DNA of 64,000 nucleotides. Source: Actinospica acidithermotolerans. GTDB lineage: Bacteria; Actinomycetota; Actinomycetes; Streptomycetales; Catenulisporaceae. The notes below the pieces were generated by a model, which was not told the origin of the DNA, searched no databases, and worked only from the letters and a program-made list of their open reading frames with translations. The DNA is taken from the NCBI RefSeq assembly GCF_018139625.1, contig NZ_JAGSOH010000001.1, positions 142,917 through 206,916 of the forward strand, written 5' to 3'. Below, one piece after another: positions 20,164 through 28,743 of the stretch (the first letter of the stretch is position 1; every line of letters starts with the position of its first letter). The position numbers were made by a program, and so were the translations under genes.

Positions 20164-21198
20164 CTATTCCGACGCGCGCACCCGCTCGCCGGGCGCCATC
20201 AGCTCGAGGATCCGGTCCAGGTCCTCGAGGGAGCCGAACTCCACGACGACCTTGCCGCGTCCGCCGAGCACGTTGACCGACACGCGCGTGTCGTACCGGT
20301 CGGAGAGCCGGTCGGCGAGATCGGTCACCGCGGGGGAGATGCGGCTGCCGGGACGCGGTTTGCGCGGCTTCTTGGACTTCTCCGGGTCGTGCAGCTGGAC
20401 GATCTCCTCGACCGCGCGCACCGAGAGCAGCTCCTGCACGATGCGCTTGGCGAGCTGCTCCTGCGCCTCATGGTCGTCGACTCCGGCGAGCGCCTTCGCG
20501 TGCCCGGCCGAGATGGTGCCGGCGGCGATTTTCAGCTGCACCTCCGGCGACATCTTCAGCAGCCGGAGCGAGTTGGAGATGTAGGAGCGCGAGCGGCCGA
20601 CGCGGCCGCCGAGCTCCTCGTGCGTGCACTCGAAGTCCTTGAGCAACTGGTCGAAGGCGGCGGCTTCTTCCAGCGGATTGAGCTGAGCGCGCTGCAGGTT
20701 CTCCAGCAGCGCGTCGAGCAGCATCCGGTTGTCCTCGGTCTGCCGCACGATCGCCGGGATCTCGGTCAGGCCGATCGCCTTGGAGGCGCGGAAGCGGCGC
20801 TCCCCCATGATGAGCTCGTAGTGCTCGTCGTCGACCTTGCGCACCACGATCGGCTGCAGCAGGCCGACCTCCTTGATGGAGGTCCCGAGGTCGCGCAGAT
20901 CGTCCTCGTCGAAGTAATCGCGCGGCTGCCGCGGGTTCGGCACGATCGCGGACAACGGCAGTTCCGCGAAATACGCGCCGGCGACCATCGGCGGCTCGGC
21001 CGGGGCCGGGGACTGTTCCACGTGGAACTCGTCGGCATCGGGGCGATAGACCTCGCCCAGCGGAAGCCGCCGGGTGGGCACCGGGTTCGCGGTCGCCGCA
21101 CCGGCGGCCGCGCTCGGGCTGCCGGGGATCGCCCCTTCCGGGGCCGTGGGAATCAGCGAGCCCAGGCCGCGGCCGAGCCCTCGCCGACGATCGTTCAT
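20164..21198 (-). CDS. parB: chromosome-partitioning protein ParB
   Basis: CTP-dependent clamp that loads at parS sites and organises the origin for segregation; 344 residues. N-terminus G-L-G-R-G-L-G-S-L-I-P is the ParA-contact motif. The CTP-binding/ParB-N domain (about 85-180) has P-N-P-R-Q-P-R and G-E-R-R-F-R-A-S; a helix-turn-helix follows (about 185-240, G-R-S-R-S-Y-I-S-N-S-L-R-L-L) and then a C-terminal dimerisation domain. Start ATG 21198 overlaps the parA stop by 4 nt. The gene contains a perfect 14-bp parS palindrome at 21015-21028. Confidence 0.96.
   Translation of the reverse strand: MNDRRRGLGRGLGSLIPTAPEGAIPGSPSAAAGAATANPVPTRRLPLGEVYRPDADEFHVEQSPAPAEPPMVAGAYFAELPLSAIVPNPRQPRDYFDEDDLRDLGTSIKEVGLLQPIVVRKVDDEHYELIMGERRFRASKAIGLTEIPAIVRQTEDNRMLLDALLENLQRAQLNPLEEAAAFDQLLKDFECTHEELGGRVGRSRSYISNSLRLLKMSPEVQLKIAAGTISAGHAKALAGVDDHEAQEQLAKRIVQELLSVRAVEEIVQLHDPEKSKKPRKPRPGSRISPAVTDLADRLSDRYDTRVSVNVLGGRGKVVVEFGSLEDLDRILELMAPGERVRASE
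21015..21028. promoter_or_regulatory. parS site inside parB
   Basis: GTTCCACGTGGAAC, a perfect 14-bp palindrome; a symmetric variant of parS. It lies within the parB coding sequence, as is also known for spo0J in Bacillus. Confidence 0.7.
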
Positions 21199-22418
21199 CG
21201 TGCCACCTCTTCTGCGTCCGCGGGCAGCGCGCGCTGGCCGGGAACCTGTGCATAGCGCTCCACGATCTCCCGGGCCGCCTCGCGATAGGCGAGCGCGCCG
21301 GTCGACGCGGGATCGTAGGTCATCACCGTCTGGCTGTAGCTCGGCGCCTCCGAGATGCGCACCGAACGCGGCACCGCGGTGCCCAGCACCTCGTTCGGGA
21401 AGTGCATCCGCACCTCGTCGGCCACCTGGGAGGCGAGCCGCGTGCGCGCGTCATACATCGTGAGCAGAATCGTCGAGATCCGCAGATCGGTGTTCAGGTG
21501 CGCGCGCACCAACTCGATGTTGCGCAGCAGCTGGGTGAGCCCCTCGAGCGCGTAGTACTCGCACTGGATCGGGATCAGCACCTCCTTGCCGGCGACCATC
21601 GCGTTGACGGTCAGCAGCCCCAGCGAGGGCGGGCAGTCGATGAGGATGTAGTCCATCGTGTCGTGGTATACGGACAGCGCCCGCTGCAGCCGGCTCTCCC
21701 GGGCCACCATCGAGACGAGCTCGATCTCGGCGCCCGCGAGGTCGATCGTCGCCGGGGCGCAGTAGAGCCCGGGGATGTCCTCGACCGGCTGGACGATCTC
21801 CTCCATGCTGTACCGCTCGATCAGCACGTCGTAGATGGAGGGCACCTCGGAGTGGTGCTCGATGCCGAGCGCCGTGGAAGCGTTGCCCTGTGGGTCGAGG
21901 TCGACCACGAGTACCTTTGCGCCGAACTGGGCGAGCGAGGCGGCGATGTTCACCGTCGTCGTGGTCTTGCCCACGCCGCCCTTCTGGTTGGCCACCACCA
22001 TCGTGCGGGTGCTCGCCGGGCGGGGCAGCGGTTGCTGGCTGCGCGCCATCGCCGCCACCGCCGCCTCAGCCTCCCGCGCTATCGGCGTATCCTCCGCCGG
22101 CGCGCGGCGACCGCCGTGCAACATGTCGGTGTCGACAGCGGCGGGCACCGGCTGCGGGCCGCCCGACCCGATCGGCTGGTCGTAGGGCATCGGCCAACTC
22201 TCTTCCTCCGTCGAGATGACGACGGCTCGTTCAGCGTCACGCGATTCAGTGCCGTGCCAGGTCCAGCTGAAGCCGTCCGGCGGCATGCTTTCCGCTTCCA
22301 GCGATTCTTCCAGGCGCCACCCACGAGGTAGTGGAACGCCGCTCGTTGATTGGTTGCCGCGTTGGCCACTTTCTGGGTGCCCGCGGCGATGGCCTTCGGA
22401 CGGACCGGGCGCCACCAT
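21195..22418 (-). CDS. parA: chromosome-partitioning ATPase ParA
   Basis: Walker-type ATPase that drives origin segregation with ParB. The deviant Walker A K-G-G-V-G-K-T (146-152 in the long form), Walker B-like Y-I-L-I-D-C-P-P-S-L and V-D-L-D-P-Q-G are present. The longest form (GTG... at 22418) is 407 residues; the first ~130 are hydrophilic and poorly conserved, so ATG 22286 or ATG 22190 may be the true start. It is translationally coupled to parB (4-nt overlap). Three parS sites lie just upstream. Confidence 0.93.
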   Translation of the reverse strand: MVAPGPSEGHRRGHPESGQRGNQSTSGVPLPRGWRLEESLEAESMPPDGFSWTWHGTESRDAERAVVISTEEESWPMPYDQPIGSGGPQPVPAAVDTDMLHGGRRAPAEDTPIAREAEAAVAAMARSQQPLPRPASTRTMVVANQKGGVGKTTTTVNIAASLAQFGAKVLVVDLDPQGNASTALGIEHHSEVPSIYDVLIERYSMEEIVQPVEDIPGLYCAPATIDLAGAEIELVSMVARESRLQRALSVYHDTMDYILIDCPPSLGLLTVNAMVAGKEVLIPIQCEYYALEGLTQLLRNIELVRAHLNTDLRISTILLTMYDARTRLASQVADEVRMHFPNEVLGTAVPRSVRISEAPSYSQTVMTYDPASTGALAYREAAREIVERYAQVPGQRALPADAEEVAR

Positions 22419-22480
22419 CGTGTCCCCTCGTCGCTTGAATCAGGAGATACACCTAGGTGCCGATGACCGCACCGCGAGAG

Positions 22481-22494
22481 GTTTCACGTGGAAC
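22481..22494. promoter_or_regulatory. parS site
   Basis: GTTTCACGTGGAAC, one base from the perfect palindrome, upstream of parA. Confidence 0.8.
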
Positions 22495-22516
22495 CGGGGG
22501 AGTCTCGTGGAGTCGG

Positions 22517-22530
22517 GTTTCACGTGGAAC
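22517..22530. promoter_or_regulatory. parS site
   Basis: GTTTCACGTGGAAC, identical to the site at 22481 and 36 bp from it. Confidence 0.8.
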
Positions 22531-22548
22531 AGAGGTCCGCTGGATCCG

Positions 22549-22562
22549 GTTTCACGTGAAAC
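22549..22562. promoter_or_regulatory. parS site, perfect consensus
   Basis: GTTTCACGTGAAAC, exact match to the bacterial parS consensus, 32 bp from the previous site. The three sites lie on the parA-rsmG intergenic stretch. Confidence 0.88.
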
Positions 22563-22595
22563 GCGCCTAGGGAGCAAGTCGTACTGTAGCTGGTC

Positions 22596-23321
22596 TCAGT
22601 TCGGTGTGCGTCGCGTGCGCGCGGAACGGACGTTTTTGGCCGGGCGAGCGGCCTTCGCGGGGCGGAAACCCTGGGCCCCCAAGTCAATCCGCACCACGCG
22701 GGTCGCGGCCTCGCCGAGCTCGGCCCCCACCGAGACCACTCCCCACTCCACGGCGCCCAGCGCCTTCAGGCTCGGCGCCACCCGCTCCAGTTCGGTCGCG
22801 GCCGCCTCGCCCTTGAGCGCGAGCATCCGACCCTTCGGCGCGAGCAGCGGCAGGCACCAGCCGACCAGCTTCTCCAGCGGGGCGACCGCGCGGGCGGTCA
22901 CCAGATCCGCCCCGATCCGGCCGGCCCACTCCTCGGCCCGGCCGCGGCGCACCTCGACGTTGCGCAACCCGAGGGTCTCGACGCACTCGGAGAGGAAGAC
23001 GGTCCGCCGCAGCAGCGGCTCCAGCAGGGTCATCCGGAGGTCGGGTCGGGCGATCGCCAGCACCAGGCCGGGCAGTCCGCCGCCCGAGCCGACGTCCACC
23101 ACGTCAAGATCCGGAGCGATCAGCTCAGCCACGGCCCCGCAGTTGAGCAGGTGCCGCTCCCAGAGCCGCTCCACCTCGCGCGGCCCGATCAGCCCGCGCT
23201 CCACCCCCGGGCCCGCGAGCAGTTCCGCGTACCGGGTCATCGTCGGCAGGCTAGCGCCGAACAGGGTGCTCGCCTCTGCCGGCGGCAGGGGGAGCGTGCA
23301 GCCGGACAGATCCTGGGACAT
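22596..23321 (-). CDS. rsmG: 16S rRNA (guanine527-N7)-methyltransferase
   Basis: SAM-dependent methyltransferase (GidB) that modifies G527 of 16S rRNA in the 530 loop. SAM-binding motif V-V-D-V-G-S-G-G-G-L-P-G (about 75-86), preceded by the family helix with E-R-H-L-L-N-C. The tail is basic. ATG 23321 is preferred because GAGGTG lies 7 nt upstream. The alternative ATG 23336 has no ribosome site and abuts a parS palindrome. Loss of this gene gives low-level streptomycin resistance in other bacteria. Confidence 0.92.
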   Translation of the reverse strand: MSQDLSGCTLPLPPAEASTLFGASLPTMTRYAELLAGPGVERGLIGPREVERLWERHLLNCGAVAELIAPDLDVVDVGSGGGLPGLVLAIARPDLRMTLLEPLLRRTVFLSECVETLGLRNVEVRRGRAEEWAGRIGADLVTARAVAPLEKLVGWCLPLLAPKGRMLALKGEAAATELERVAPSLKALGAVEWGVVSVGAELGEAATRVVRIDLGAQGFRPAKAARPAKNVRSARTRRTPN

Positions 23322-23336
23322 TCCTCCGCACCTCAT

Positions 23337-23350
23337 GTTTCACGTGGAAC
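23337..23350. promoter_or_regulatory. parS site at the rsmG 5' end
   Basis: GTTTCACGTGGAAC directly abuts the upstream candidate ATG of rsmG, so ParB bound here would sit on the translation-initiation or promoter region. Confidence 0.8.
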
Positions 23351-23410
23351 CGGCCGCTGGACTCCATCGGATTGTGTGCACAGCCTAGCCAGTTCGCGAC
23401 GGGTGAACCA

Positions 23411-23447
23411 AAAGAGGGCCCCGGCGGCGGCGCCGCCGGGGCCCTCT
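23411..23447 (-). terminator. intrinsic terminator of the yidC-jag transcript
   Basis: GAGGGCCCCGGCGGCG (23414-23429) is exactly complementary to 23431-23446, and on the minus strand the stem is followed by TTTT. It lies between jag and rsmG, separating the two transcription units. Confidence 0.85.
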
Positions 23448-23499
23448 CCACTCACGCTCGACGAGTCCGCCGAGCGGACTGGTCGGATACTCAGATCTT

Positions 23500-24033
23500 T
23501 CAGGCCGGGTAGACGATCACACAGCGGTTGGGCTCCTCGCCCTCCGACTCGCTGCGCAGTCCGGCGGCGGCCACCGCGTCGTGCACGACCTTGCGCTCAA
23601 ACGGGGACATCGGCGCCAGCCGGACGCCCTGCCCGGTGGACTTCGCCTGCTCCACCGCCTCGTTGCCGAGCTCGATCAGCGCGGCGCGCCGGGCGGCCCG
23701 GTGCCCGCCGATGTCCAGCATCAGCCGGGTGCGCTCGCCGGTCTCCCGGGTCACGGCCAGGCGGGTGAGCTCCTGCAGCGCCTCCAGCACCTCGCCGTTC
23801 TTGCCCACCAGGTTCGCCAGGCCGTCGCCGACGATGGACACCGAGGCGCGGTCGCCCTCGACGTCCATATCGATGTCGCCGTCGAAGTCCGCGATGTCGA
23901 GCAGGCCCTCCAGGTAGTCCGCCGCGATATCGCCCTCCTCCTCAAGCCGGGAAAGCCGGCTCTCGGTATCGGTCGCCTCGGCTTCGCCTTCGGCCGCCGG
24001 CTCCGTCACGGCGCTCTCGGACTGCGTCGTCAC
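23500..24033 (-). CDS. jag: Jag/KhpB-like RNA-binding protein (KH-R3H)
   Basis: 177-residue single-strand nucleic-acid binding protein that partners YidC genes in many bacteria; homologues bind RNA and affect cell division. An acidic N-terminus (1-55) is followed by a KH-type domain with G-D-G-L-A-N-L-V-G-K-N-G-E (about 70-82) and an R3H domain (about 120-175) with S-P-F-E-R-K-V-V-H-D and a final R-C-V-I-V-Y-P. The open frame runs back into yidC; GTG 24033 with GGAGAGG upstream gives the normal length. It lies 35 nt after yidC. The Jag-N domain of firmicutes is missing, as usual in actinobacteria. Confidence 0.9.
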   Translation of the reverse strand: MTTQSESAVTEPAAEGEAEATDTESRLSRLEEEGDIAADYLEGLLDIADFDGDIDMDVEGDRASVSIVGDGLANLVGKNGEVLEALQELTRLAVTRETGERTRLMLDIGGHRAARRAALIELGNEAVEQAKSTGQGVRLAPMSPFERKVVHDAVAAAGLRSESEGEEPNRCVIVYPA

Positions 24034-24068
24034 CGTCCCGTCCTCTCCTTCTTCTCGACCTCGGCGCG

Positions 24069-25079
24069 CTAGCGCTTGGTGCGCTGGCTCTTGGTGGTCC
24101 GCGTCGGCTGGTTGCGCTGCGGCTTGGGTCGGCCGGTCGAGGTCATGCTCGCCTCGGGGGCCGCGTCCTGCGGCTCGCTCTTCGGCGCGTCGGCCGGAGC
24201 GGGCTTGCCCTTCTTCTGCGCCTTGGCGGCCTTGCGCGCCAGGTGCTCCTCGTGCGCGAGCGAGCCGGGCGTCGGGTTGTTGCGCAGGACGTAGAACTGC
24301 TGCCCCATGGTCCACAGGTTCGAGGTCAGCATGTAGATCAACACGCCGATCGGGGCGATCAGATAGAACAGTCCCAGCATCAGCGGCATCACGTACATCA
24401 GCATCTTCTGCTGCTTGACCATCGGGTTGTCCGGCGCGCTGTTCTTCAGGATCATCTGCCGCTGCGTGATGAACTGGGTCAGCATGCAGATCAGGATCAT
24501 CGCGCCCGCGACGGCCTTGACGTCCGCGGAGCTCGCGCCGTGCAGAGCGGCGCCGGAGCTATTGAAGTGCGTCGAGATCGGCGCGCCGAGGATGTGCGCG
24601 CTGTTGATGCTCGCGACCAGGGCGGTGGTCATGAACGCGAAGGTGGTGCCGTTCGCGACGTTGTAGAGCAGCCGGTAGAGCGAGGCCCAGAACGGGGACT
24701 GCGCCAGCACCGGGAGGCAGCTGGCGAAGGGGTTGGTGCCGTGCTCCTTGTACAGCGCCATCATCTCGCGCTGCTGCTTCTGCTGGAGATCGCGCTTCTT
24801 GACCGGGTCGAACTTGGCCCGCTCGATGTCCCGCTTGTACTTGTCCTGCAGCGCCTTGATCTCGGGCTGGATGACCTGCATCGCCCGCATCGACTTGATC
24901 TGCTTGACGAACAGCGGAATCAGCAGCACCCGGATCGACAGGGTGAGGAAGACGATGGCCAGGCCCCACGCCCAGCCGCTGTTCGGCTCGAACACCAGGC
25001 TGAACAGACGGTGGAACTGGACCACCAACCAGCTGATGACCCACATGATGGGCCACAACAGCGTGTCATACCAACTCAC
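24069..25079 (-). CDS. yidC: membrane protein insertase YidC
   Basis: Oxa1-type insertase helping Sec-dependent and independent membrane proteins enter the membrane. 336 residues with five membrane helices: the N-terminal pair region W-P-I-M-W-V-I-S-W-L-V near 10-20, then K-Q-I-K-S-M-R-A-M-Q-V-I-Q-P cytosolic hairpin (about 59-72), and further helices to about residue 265. The tail is Lys/Arg/Pro-rich and can contact ribosomes. The short form lacks the large periplasmic domain of E. coli, as in Gram-positive bacteria. GTG or ATG near 25079; yidD ends 15 nt upstream. Confidence 0.95.
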   Translation of the reverse strand: MSWYDTLLWPIMWVISWLVVQFHRLFSLVFEPNSGWAWGLAIVFLTLSIRVLLIPLFVKQIKSMRAMQVIQPEIKALQDKYKRDIERAKFDPVKKRDLQQKQQREMMALYKEHGTNPFASCLPVLAQSPFWASLYRLLYNVANGTTFAFMTTALVASINSAHILGAPISTHFNSSGAALHGASSADVKAVAGAMILICMLTQFITQRQMILKNSAPDNPMVKQQKMLMYVMPLMLGLFYLIAPIGVLIYMLTSNLWTMGQQFYVLRNNPTPGSLAHEEHLARKAAKAQKKGKPAPADAPKSEPQDAAPEASMTSTGRPKPQRNQPTRTTKSQRTKR

Positions 25080-25094
25080 GATCAGGCTCCTCGC

Positions 25095-25394
25095 CTAAGG
25101 CCTGCCAGGTTCACTGCCCACAGCTCCACTCGTCTCGGCGTTCACTGCCGCCGTTGCCGTTGTCGGGTTGCTCCATCTTCCGCGCGGCGGCACCTCGTCG
25201 ATGCCGCCCGAACTCCACGGGTTGCAGCGCAGGATCCGCCATGCGGTAAGTATTGTCCCCTTAGCGGCTCCGTGGACCGACATCGCCTCGTAGCCGTAGT
25301 GCGAACAGCTCGGGTAATAACGGCAGACCGGGCCCAGCAGCGGTGAGATGGTCCGCTGATAGATCCGGATGAGCCCCATGAGGAGGTATTTCAC
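25095..25394 (-). CDS. yidD: membrane protein insertion efficiency factor YidD
   Basis: 99-residue small membrane-associated protein between rnpA and yidC. Family motif [10 protein letters not shown] (about 25-34), preceded by [10 protein letters not shown] and followed by [10 protein letters not shown] (about 58-67). The start overlaps the rnpA stop by 4 nt, indicating coupling. It assists YidC-dependent insertion. Confidence 0.95.
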   Translation of the reverse strand: MKYLLMGLIRIYQRTISPLLGPVCRYYPSCSHYGYEAMSVHGAAKGTILTAWRILRCNPWSSGGIDEVPPRGRWSNPTTATAAVNAETSGAVGSEPGRP

Positions 25395-25804
25395 GGCCTC
25401 TCACCCCGCCGGTCGGCACGCGGGCGCCGCGCGGCGCCGCCGCCTGTCAGACGTTCGAGGGCCGCATCGAGTTCCCGGCCGAGCAGCGCGTAGTCCGCTT
25501 CGGCGGCCGGCGGCAGCGCCCGGACCACCAGGATCGAGCCCGGCGGCAGCGTGCCGAGCCGGGCCGCGCACAGATGCCGCAGCCGGCGGCGCACCCGGTT
25601 GCGGACGACCGCGTTGCCCACGGCCTTGCTCACGACGAAGCCCGCGCGGGCACCGGGACCCGTGCGGGCTTCGTCTGTCGCCTTCTCGGACTGTCCGTCC
25701 GCAGCGAGATACGCCACCAGATGGGCACGCCCGGATCGCCGTCCGGCGCGGATCGCCCGGGCGAACTCGTCACCGCGACGCACGCGGCTTTCGGAAGGCA
25801 GCAC
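25391..25804 (-). CDS. rnpA: ribonuclease P protein component
   Basis: Basic protein subunit that helps the RNase P RNA mature tRNA 5' ends. 137 residues with the signature [15 protein letters not shown] (about 60-74), N-terminal R-V-R-R-G-D-E-F, and a longer than usual loop at about 32-52. It stands between rpmH and yidD in the conserved order, with a 4-nt overlap with yidD. Confidence 0.95.
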   Translation of the reverse strand: MLPSESRVRRGDEFARAIRAGRRSGRAHLVAYLAADGQSEKATDEARTGPGARAGFVVSKAVGNAVVRNRVRRRLRHLCAARLGTLPPGSILVVRALPPAAEADYALLGRELDAALERLTGGGAARRPRADRRGERP

Positions 25805-25862
25805 GCGCGACTCCGATGACGTCCGGACGACCCGGCGGGCTCACCGCCGGGCGCTGCCCGTC

Positions 25863-26000
25863 TTACGCGGACAGTTCGCGACGGCCCTTGGCGCGACGCG
25901 AGGAGAGGATGGCCCGGCCGGCCCGGGTGCGCATGCGCAGCCGGAAGCCGTGGGTCTTGGCGCGGCGCCGGTTGTTCGGCTGGAAGGTGCGCTTGCTCAC
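25863..26000 (-). CDS. rpmH: 50S ribosomal protein L34
   Basis: 45-residue basic ribosomal protein: [12 protein letters not shown] then [11 protein letters not shown] and [12 protein letters not shown]. The open frame continues 22 codons upstream, but GTG 26000 gives the universal N-terminus and has GGAG upstream. First gene of the rpmH-rnpA-yidD-yidC-jag run; its promoter must lie in the dnaA-rpmH intergenic region. Confidence 0.97.
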   Translation of the reverse strand: MSKRTFQPNNRRRAKTHGFRLRMRTRAGRAILSSRRAKGRRELSA

Positions 26001-26156
26001 TGGGGGCTCCAGACAGGTACTGGCTTGAGGACTCGGTCTTTCGGCGCGAGCGGCTCCGGGCAGCATTCAACACGGAGGTTTCGACTCGACCTGCTTACGG
26101 TACGCGGGAGGCCGCCACCGGGTCAAACCCGCTCGCACGCGGCTTCGTCCCCCGGC

Positions 26157-26282
26157 TGTGGACAACGAGTTGAACAGCAGGCCCGGGATGGCTACCGTCG
26201 TGTGGTCGCCCCGGGTCGGCCCGTGGCTCGTTCAGGGAATCCGCAGCGGGATCCACAAGTTGTCCACAGCACTTGTGGAAAA
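26157..26282. promoter_or_regulatory. DnaA boxes in the rpmH-dnaA intergenic region
   Basis: The 364-bp divergent region (26001-26364) holds TGTGGACAA (26157-26165), TTGTCCACA (26260-26268) and TGTGGAAAA (26274-26282). The first two are perfect actinobacterial DnaA boxes. They fit autoregulation of dnaA and control of rpmH. I see no confident -35/-10 pair and no gene here. Confidence 0.75.
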
Positions 26283-26364
26283 CTTGGGCACGCACTCCTG
26301 CCGAGTGCCGCCGGGCACGCTGAGCCCGGCGCAGCCGGACCTCTGACACCCCGATTCACGATGA

Positions 26365-28116
26365 GTGGTAGCCGTGCCTGACGAGTACTCCAACGCCCCT
26401 TCGACCGGCGGCATGCCCCCGGTCGGCGACTTCGGCACGGTGTGGAAGCACTTCGTCGCGCAGCTCGAGGCGGAGGGCAGGCTCGGCCCCAAGGACCGCG
26501 CGTTCCTCATGCTCACCGTGCCGATCGCGCTGGTCGGCAACACCGTCGTGCTCGGCGTGCAGGACAACTACACCAAGGAGAAGCTCGAGGGCAGCCTGCG
26601 CGACCTGGTCGCCGGCGGCCTCGCCCAGCTCCTCGGCCACCAGGTGCACCTCGCCGTCACGGTCAACGCGCAGCCGCAGCCGCTCCCGCAGCCGCCGCAG
26701 CAGCAGATCCCGCGGCCGTTCAGCCCGCAGCCGCCGGTCGCCCCGCAGCTGCCTTCCTTCGAGGATCTGCGCGAGCAGGCCAGGCTGCCCTTCGCGCCGC
26801 GCCAGGACGAGCAGCCCGCCCCCGGCGTGACCGCGGGCCCGATCAGCCTGCCCCCGCAGCCGCCGAGCGCGCACTCGGCCCCGCCGCCGCTGCCCTTCGC
26901 GGCCCGGCCGCTCGACCACGCCGACGACCTGCCGTCCCAGCCTCCGGCCGTGGCGCTGCCCTTCGCCTCCGCGCCCGATCCGCTGCCCGAGCGCAGCTTC
27001 GGCGCGCCGGCCGACGCGATGGAGCGGGAGAAGGCGAAGCAGCCGGGCGGGGCGTCCGACGCTCCGGTGAAGGCCGAGGGCGAAGCCGGGCGGCTCAACC
27101 CCAAATACCTCTTCGAGACCTTCGTCATCGGCTCGAGCAACCGCTTCGCGCACGCGGCCGCCGTCGCGGTCGCGGAGGCCCCGGCCAAGGCGTACAACCC
27201 GCTGTTCATCTACGGCGAGTCCGGGCTCGGCAAGACGCACTTGCTGCACGCGATCGGGCACTACACCCGCTCGCTCTACCCGGGGACCCGGGTGCGGTAC
27301 GTCAGCACCGAGGAGTTCACCAACGACTTCATCAACGCGATCCGCGACGGCAAGCAGGACCTGCTGCGGCGCCGGTACCGCGACATCGACATCCTGATGA
27401 TCGACGACATCCAGTTCCTGGAGAACAAGGAAGGCACGCAGGAGGAGTTCTTCCACACCTTCAACGCGCTGCACAACTCCAACAAGCAGATCGTGATCTC
27501 CAGCGACCGGCCGCCCAAGCAGCTGGTCACCCTGGAGGACCGGCTGCGCTCGCGCTTCGAGTGGGGCCTGATCACCGACGTGCAGCCGCCGGAGCTGGAG
27601 ACCCGCATCGCGATCCTGCGGAAGAAGGCCGCGCAGGAGCGGCTCAACGCCCCGCCCGAGGTGCTGGAGTTCATCGCCAGCAAGATCTCCACCAACATCC
27701 GCGAGCTCGAGGGCGCGCTGATCCGGGTGACGGCGTTCGCCTCGCTCAACCGCTCGCCGGTGGACTTCCCGCTGGCCGAGGCGGTCCTCAAGGACCTCTT
27801 CCCGGAGGCCGGCGGCACCGAGATCACGGCGTCGACCATCATGGCGCAGACGGCCGCCTACTTCGGACTGACCATAGAGGACATCTGCGGCACCTCGCGC
27901 AGCCGGGTGCTGGTCACGGCGCGCCAGATCGCCATGTACCTGTGCCGGGAGCTGACGGACATGTCGCTGCCCAAGATCGGCCAGCTGTTCGGCGGCCGCG
28001 ACCACACGACCGTCATGCACGCCGACCGGAAGATCAGGAACCTGATGGCCGAGCGGCGCTCCACCTACAACCAGGTGACCGAGCTGACGAACCGCATCAA
28101 GTCCATGCGCGGCTAG
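26365..28116 (+). CDS. dnaA: chromosomal replication initiator DnaA
   Basis: AAA+ initiator that binds DnaA boxes and melts oriC. Domain I about 22-100; domain II is a long Pro/Gln/Ala-rich linker (about 101-240), as in streptomycetes; domain III has Walker A G-E-S-G-L-G-K-T (284-291), Walker [11 protein letters not shown] and the sensor regions; domain IV ends with [15 protein letters not shown], the DnaA-box recognition helix. 583 residues from GTG 26365; GTG 26374 (starting V-P-D-E-Y) is an alternative. No strong ribosome site is visible for either. Confidence 0.97.
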   Translation: MVAVPDEYSNAPSTGGMPPVGDFGTVWKHFVAQLEAEGRLGPKDRAFLMLTVPIALVGNTVVLGVQDNYTKEKLEGSLRDLVAGGLAQLLGHQVHLAVTVNAQPQPLPQPPQQQIPRPFSPQPPVAPQLPSFEDLREQARLPFAPRQDEQPAPGVTAGPISLPPQPPSAHSAPPPLPFAARPLDHADDLPSQPPAVALPFASAPDPLPERSFGAPADAMEREKAKQPGGASDAPVKAEGEAGRLNPKYLFETFVIGSSNRFAHAAAVAVAEAPAKAYNPLFIYGESGLGKTHLLHAIGHYTRSLYPGTRVRYVSTEEFTNDFINAIRDGKQDLLRRRYRDIDILMIDDIQFLENKEGTQEEFFHTFNALHNSNKQIVISSDRPPKQLVTLEDRLRSRFEWGLITDVQPPELETRIAILRKKAAQERLNAPPEVLEFIASKISTNIRELEGALIRVTAFASLNRSPVDFPLAEAVLKDLFPEAGGTEITASTIMAQTAAYFGLTIEDICGTSRSRVLVTARQIAMYLCRELTDMSLPKIGQLFGGRDHTTVMHADRKIRNLMAERRSTYNQVTELTNRIKSMRG

Positions 28117-28743
28117 TCTCCACCCTGAGTACACGTCAGGTTCATCTGTCAAATCGCGATTCAAAATCCTGGTTTTCCACCGGGATTATCCACAGCCCCC
28201 GCCGGGTACACAGGACAAAGAGCCTGGTCCCGTCGGGGGCTGTGTCGGTTGATGTGGAAACAGCGCCATCCCAATGCACAGCCTGTGGATACTTGTGGAC
28301 AACTTCTGTGCATAAGCTACCGGGACGTTGGACGAGTCACCGATTCGAGTGAGAATCTTATCCCCAGGCTTCAAGATTTTTTTGGGGACAAGCTGTGCAC
28401 AAACTGTGGACGTCTGTGGACGCGGTGTGGACAACGCGCGTTTCTCCACAGGGGAGTTCGAGTTCTCCCCAGGTTCTCCCCAGGGCCTGTGTACAAAAAT
28501 TTCCGCGCCGACCTGCGGAAAGGGCGCTTTTCCACAGTATCCACACCCCCTACTACTACTACTCAAGAGATAACTCCATCTAGGCAAAAAGCTCGTGGGC
28601 TGCGCACAATTCTGTGGATAACCTCGCCGAGAGGTCTGACGTCCAATCTCCCTCTCTCCGAAAAAGCGCTATCCTCATCCGAGGCAGTCGACGGTCGGGG
28701 TGATGAGAATCCTGATCATGTCCGGACAGTGGAGGCGAGACCG
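28117..28743. other. oriC
   Basis: 627-bp non-coding region between dnaA and dnaN, the standard actinobacterial origin position. Perfect boxes (TTATCCACA or TTGTCCACA on either strand): 28186-28194, 28294-28302, 28426-28434, 28613-28621. Single-mismatch or TTTTCCACA forms include 28284-28292, 28307-28315, 28358-28366, 28383-28391, 28394-28402, 28442-28450, 28488-28496, 28528-28536 and 28537-28545. A CTA-triplet tract follows the last pair. The open frame reading through this region toward dnaN is not credible as protein. Confidence 0.95.
28528..28564 (+). other. candidate oriC unwinding element with DnaA-trios
   Basis: Two adjacent boxes (TTTTCCACA 28528-28536, GTATCCACA 28537-28545) are followed by a C-run (28546-28549) and four perfect CTA triplets (28550-28561) plus CTC. 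The bottom strand therefore reads 3'-GAT repeats moving away from the boxes, matching the DnaA-trio layout (box, GC-rich spacer, trios) defined in Bacillus. Confidence 0.65.

Noticed and set aside
26361..26381. Six-codon ATG frame overlapping the dnaA start, possible leader peptide
   Set aside because: No ribosome site and too short to judge; overlaps both candidate GTG starts by chance in GC-rich DNA.
28249..28743. Open frame through oriC in phase with dnaN
   Set aside because: It is packed with DnaA boxes and the encoded residues are not conserved; dnaN starts at GTG 28744.
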